Below, one piece after another: positions 60,549 to 64,000 of a DNA stretch of 64,000 bases. The position numbers and the translations under genes were made by a program. The stretch is taken from contig NC_087081.1 of the NCBI RefSeq assembly GCF_026151205.1, positions 4,035,246 to 4,099,245 of the forward strand, read 5' to 3'. Under the pieces are notes generated by a model, which worked only from the letters and a program-made list of their open reading frames with translations, was not told where the DNA came from and did not search any database. How positions within the stretch are numbered: the stretch's first letter is position 1; each line of letters opens with the position of its first letter. The stretch is from Bolinopsis microptera (lineage: Eukaryota > Ctenophora > Tentaculata > Lobata > Bolinopsidae).

Positions 60549-63155
60549 TCTCTGTCTGCTATATTCTGATGAATTCGTTATCTAAATCATTTTAGACATG
60601 AATATGGTGTAGTGAAATGTCAATTATTTCCTTTACCTGAAAAAAGAATATTCCTTTGTTGCAATACACGAAATCACTAAAATTTTCATCAGAAACATAG
60701 TTTGTTGTTTAATTGATTAATTTTGATTTACTAATCAAATATTTATTAAGTTATAAGTGTACTGATGATGAAAGAAAATATTCCCTTATTAATGTTATAA
60801 AGATATTATCAAGAAATACTATTTAATCCTTCTGAAAAGTTCAAAATAAAACCAATTCAGTCAAAGGAATCGGAGTAATTCCGTTTGAGAAAAATAATAA
60901 ATCCAAATAAAATGGCCCATGATTGTAGGATAGTAATTATTCCTAATAAAGATAAATATTTTTGAACGTTTCCGTGGGTTACGGACATGCTGAGTCATAT
61001 TACCAGGCCAAAAAATCAGATACCAAGAAGATCTTTCTAAACGAGTGGTAACTCAGACAAATTGACATTCAGAGAATTGAACGATGAAATGTAACCCAAA
61101 TTCTCAAATCCGAAATCCAAGAACAAGAGCGTTCCCGAAGTGTTCCAAAAAGGATTTAACCCGATCCTCCTCAAGATTTAGAAGGGACAAAACAGGCACT
61201 TAACCCTGGCAATTTGTGTGAAGCTGTCGTATGACGTTTAAATTTAGAGGACTCGAGACAAGACAGGCCCTCAACCCTGGCAATTTGTGCGTATTTCAGC
61301 CATATGACGTTTAAATTGTCGTTTTGAGATTTGATTAAGCGATCTATAAACGTCACGTCCTAATTTTGGATTATTTTCGGAGGTTAATGCACTGCTATAA
61401 ATAGAGGCATACTGGATTATATGCAGTAATAGTTGGATTATTCCATGTATAGTGTAGACTTAAAACTATAAAAGCCATTGCCATGTCAGAATTAAATGAT
61501 TGCAAAAAAAGAACGACAGCTTTTGCCAGACTTAAACGTTTTATATTTTAGAATCTTTTACGACTTTTATAAGCTGCATGAGGTGCCAAAAAAACCATAC
61601 AACTATTCTGATACTATACCAAGTACCAAAGTACCAACCATTACCTTGCCAACCACCCCAGATGTGACTCCATTATACCTTGCTAGCCACCCCAGATGTG
61701 ACCACCCCAGATGTGACTCCATTACCATGCCAACCACCCCAGACGGTGAGTTTAAATCTGACAGGTTATGGGGTAATTTCTAACAAACATCAACTCAGGT
61801 CCCCTAAAAGGCGATATTGATCAAGAAACACTCAATATTGAAATTATTCGTGGCTCTTATGTCCCACGTGATCAAAAACCTGTCAGGTTATATAAACTCC
61901 TACATAAGCTAATTTACTCAAATATTAGAGGGAATAGTCTCGCCAACACAGTTCAAATATAGAAACAGGCAAATTATAAGATGCCGAACCAATTAGAGAA
62001 CTGTATCGACTATACTATAGAATTAGGTGAACCATAGAGATGATGTATTAGTAACCTGTTGACCTGGTAACCTGGTAACCAGTAGCTGTATAACACTACT
62101 AGTACTACTACATGTTCCGTACTAGTGTCCGCGAATCATAATTAGAATCCAAAATAGCTGTCTTTTTCACGTATAGCAGTGAGTAAAGTTAAAAACTTTG
62201 ATCATTACATCGCATAAAATAAGCAGCACAATTCAGTCAAACAAAAATTTAAATTTTATGCCATTTATTACAATAACAAGAATTGCGCCGGTTAGCGGAC
62301 GCTAGATTTCCATCAACCGTAGTGATTGCCATGCCTTTTAAAATTTGAAATTAAAATTAACGATAGTTTCATGTTGGTCAAAATATTAAATAATGGTTCT
62401 TTATTCACCATTCTTGGGGCGCTACGGAACATAAAGTGGAGGGGTTGCCATTGTCAATAGTCAAATTTAAAAAGTTAAATGACCGGACACCGTAGCCTGC
62501 ACCTGTGTGGTGATATGCAGATAAAAGTCGTGAAATCCGTAGTAGGTAATCATGCAACTCATAATAACATTTATGGTCCATTTCGTATAACAAATCAAGC
62601 ACTCACAACAAAACGAGAAGTTAGTATGTTGTACCGCATCATGATCAATGATCAAGTAAAGAAGAGCGTGAGCTACTTAACACATTTATAAGATTCGGGA
62701 AATCGCTTGTTATTCAAATCAATTACCATAGAATTCAAATTGTATGCTTGGCGCCGCGCATTTGAGGTGTAATTCAATCAATCGTCAAATCGTGCAAACG
62801 TATGCGGAGGGTAACCATGTCGACGACACCATAACTGCTCTGCGCGCGGACAATATACATTAAAATAACGTATGCGGAGGGTTATGCATGTTTTCCTTTG
62901 TGACACCGAACGAAAAACATACCTACCTACTATACCCATTCTCAATTCCTTCCACTTCTATACATCTTATGCCTTTTTAAAGAAAAAGACAGTTGATGTA
63001 AAAAATGAGGGTATAATAGTTCAATTTGATATTTAAAGGAACTTGAAAGCCTTATTTTATGCGTATACTACTGTACTATAATGTAAAAGACTAGTAGTGT
63101 TTGTCATTTTTTAAGTAGTTTAGATATATTATGACTATGTTGACGGGCAAAGGGG
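60549..63155. other. GPCR upstream region; nothing coding recognised
   Basis: Promoter not resolved. 61155-61325 is a tandem duplication of about 85 bp (GACAAAACAGGCACTTAACC / GACAAGACAGGCCCTCAACC, both followed by CTGGCAATTTGTG and TATGACGTTTAAATT). CACCCCAGATGTGAC repeats lie at 61655-61745. AACGTATGCGGAGGGT is repeated at 62797 and 62867. No domain-bearing frame is seen. Confidence 0.45.
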
Positions 63156-63159
63156 TGTG

Positions 63160-64000
63160 CATGCTGGGCGCCATTACTCACTAGGCGCCATTGCTGGCTG
63201 CCACTGCTCACTAGGCGCCATTGCTGGGCACCATTACTCAGTAGGCGCCATTGCTGGCTACCACTGCTCACTAGGCGCCATTGCTGGGCGCCATTGCTGG
63301 CTGCCACTGCTCACTAGGCGCCATTGCTGGCTGCCACTGCTCACTAGGCGCCACTGCTCAATAGGCGCCATTGCTGGCTGCCACTGCTCACTAGGCGCCA
63401 CTGCTCACTAGGCGCCATTGCTGGCTGCCACTGCTCACTAGGCGCCACTGCTCAATAGGCGCCATTGCTGGCTGCCACTGCTCACTAGGCGCAATTGCGG
63501 GGCGCCACTGCTCACTAGGCGCCATTGCTCACTAGGCGCCATTGCTGGCTGCCACTGCTCACTAGGCGCCACTGCTCAATAGGCGCCATTGCTGGCTGCC
63601 ACTGCTCACTAGGCGCCACTGCTCACTAGGCGCCATTGCGGGGCGCCACTGCTCACTAGGCGCCATTGCTGGCTGCCACTGCTCACTAGGCGCCACTGCT
63701 CACTAGGCGCCATTGCTGGGCGCCACTGCTCACTAGGCGCCATTGCTGGGCGCCATTGCTCACTAGGCGACATTGCTGGGCGCCATTGCCCATTACTCAC
63801 TATACTAGGCGCCATTGCTGGGCGCCATTACTCAGTTGGCGCCATTGCTGGCTACCACTGCTCACTAGGTGCCATTGCTGGGCGCCATTGCTCACTAGGC
63901 GACATTGCTGGGCGCCATTGCCCATTACTCACTATACTAGGCGCCATTTCTGGGCGCCATTACTCAGTAGGCGCCATTGCTGGCTGCCACTGCTCACTAG
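63160..64000. repeat. GC-rich 30-bp minisatellite running off the window
   Basis: About 28 units built from CACTAGGCGCCATTGCTGGC and TGCCACTGCT modules, mixed in several orders. It is much GC-richer than its surroundings. The right end lies beyond the window. Confidence 0.95.

Overview
The window is nuclear DNA from an intron-rich, AT-rich invertebrate animal. Five protein-coding genes have spliced models whose exon phases close. Transporter, GPCR, EF-hand and secreted-protein families, non-LTR retrotransposons, a tRNA-type SINE and foldback/MITE elements all point to a metazoan. The phylum cannot be fixed from the sequence; a cnidarian-type genome is one guess. There is no bacterial or organellar signature.

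Layout. 334-654 (-): last two exons of a small secreted PAN/apple-like gene. 1089-1681: MITE with an 8-bp target duplication. 3288-5660: foldback element with internal tandem units and a SINE. 7305-11809 (-): complete 11-exon SLC18B1-like MFS transporter (434 aa). 12971-14145: tandem arrays. 14474-23864 (+): 9-exon gene for a secreted acidic/mucin-like protein (503 aa); intron 2 holds a 2.67-kb palindrome and intron 6 holds a LINE. 24162-29794: foldback, 22-bp minisatellite, MITEs and unrecognised DNA. 29795-49005 (+): complete 14-exon SLC13-type Na+-coupled carboxylate/sulfate transporter (617 aa). Its intron 1 carries two antisense LINE fragments, intron 6 carries a LINE inserted in a minisatellite plus a foldback, and intron 11 carries a nested antisense calmodulin-like EF-hand gene (42485-43723). 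48977-52700: 3.7-kb minisatellite of 20-bp units that begins inside the last SLC13 codons. 55551-60548 (-): complete 8-exon class A GPCR (391 aa). 60549-64000: mostly unrecognised, ending in a GC-rich 30-bp minisatellite.

The most notable signal is where the tandem repeats lie. Most large arrays touch an exon boundary. In the SLC18B1-like gene (exon 7), SLC13 (exon 11, terminal exon, and partly exon 8) and the GPCR (exon 6), the repeat unit is itself a copy of the exon's 3' end. In the internal exons the unit also carries the 5' splice site, so the introns hold many decoy exon tails with decoy donors. In the GPCR, intron 1 begins with a diverged copy of the start of exon 2, the expected footprint of an intron created by tandem duplication. 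I read these as one process, local tandem duplication across splice sites, seen at several ages.

A second recurring motif is the RFX X-box-like sequence GTTACCATGGTAAC or GTAACCATGGTAAC, both as single copies and as arrays. The genes share no obvious pathway: three are membrane proteins (vesicular-type MFS, SLC13, GPCR), one is a Ca2+ sensor and two are secreted. All exon models come from reading splice sites and phases by eye, without transcripts.
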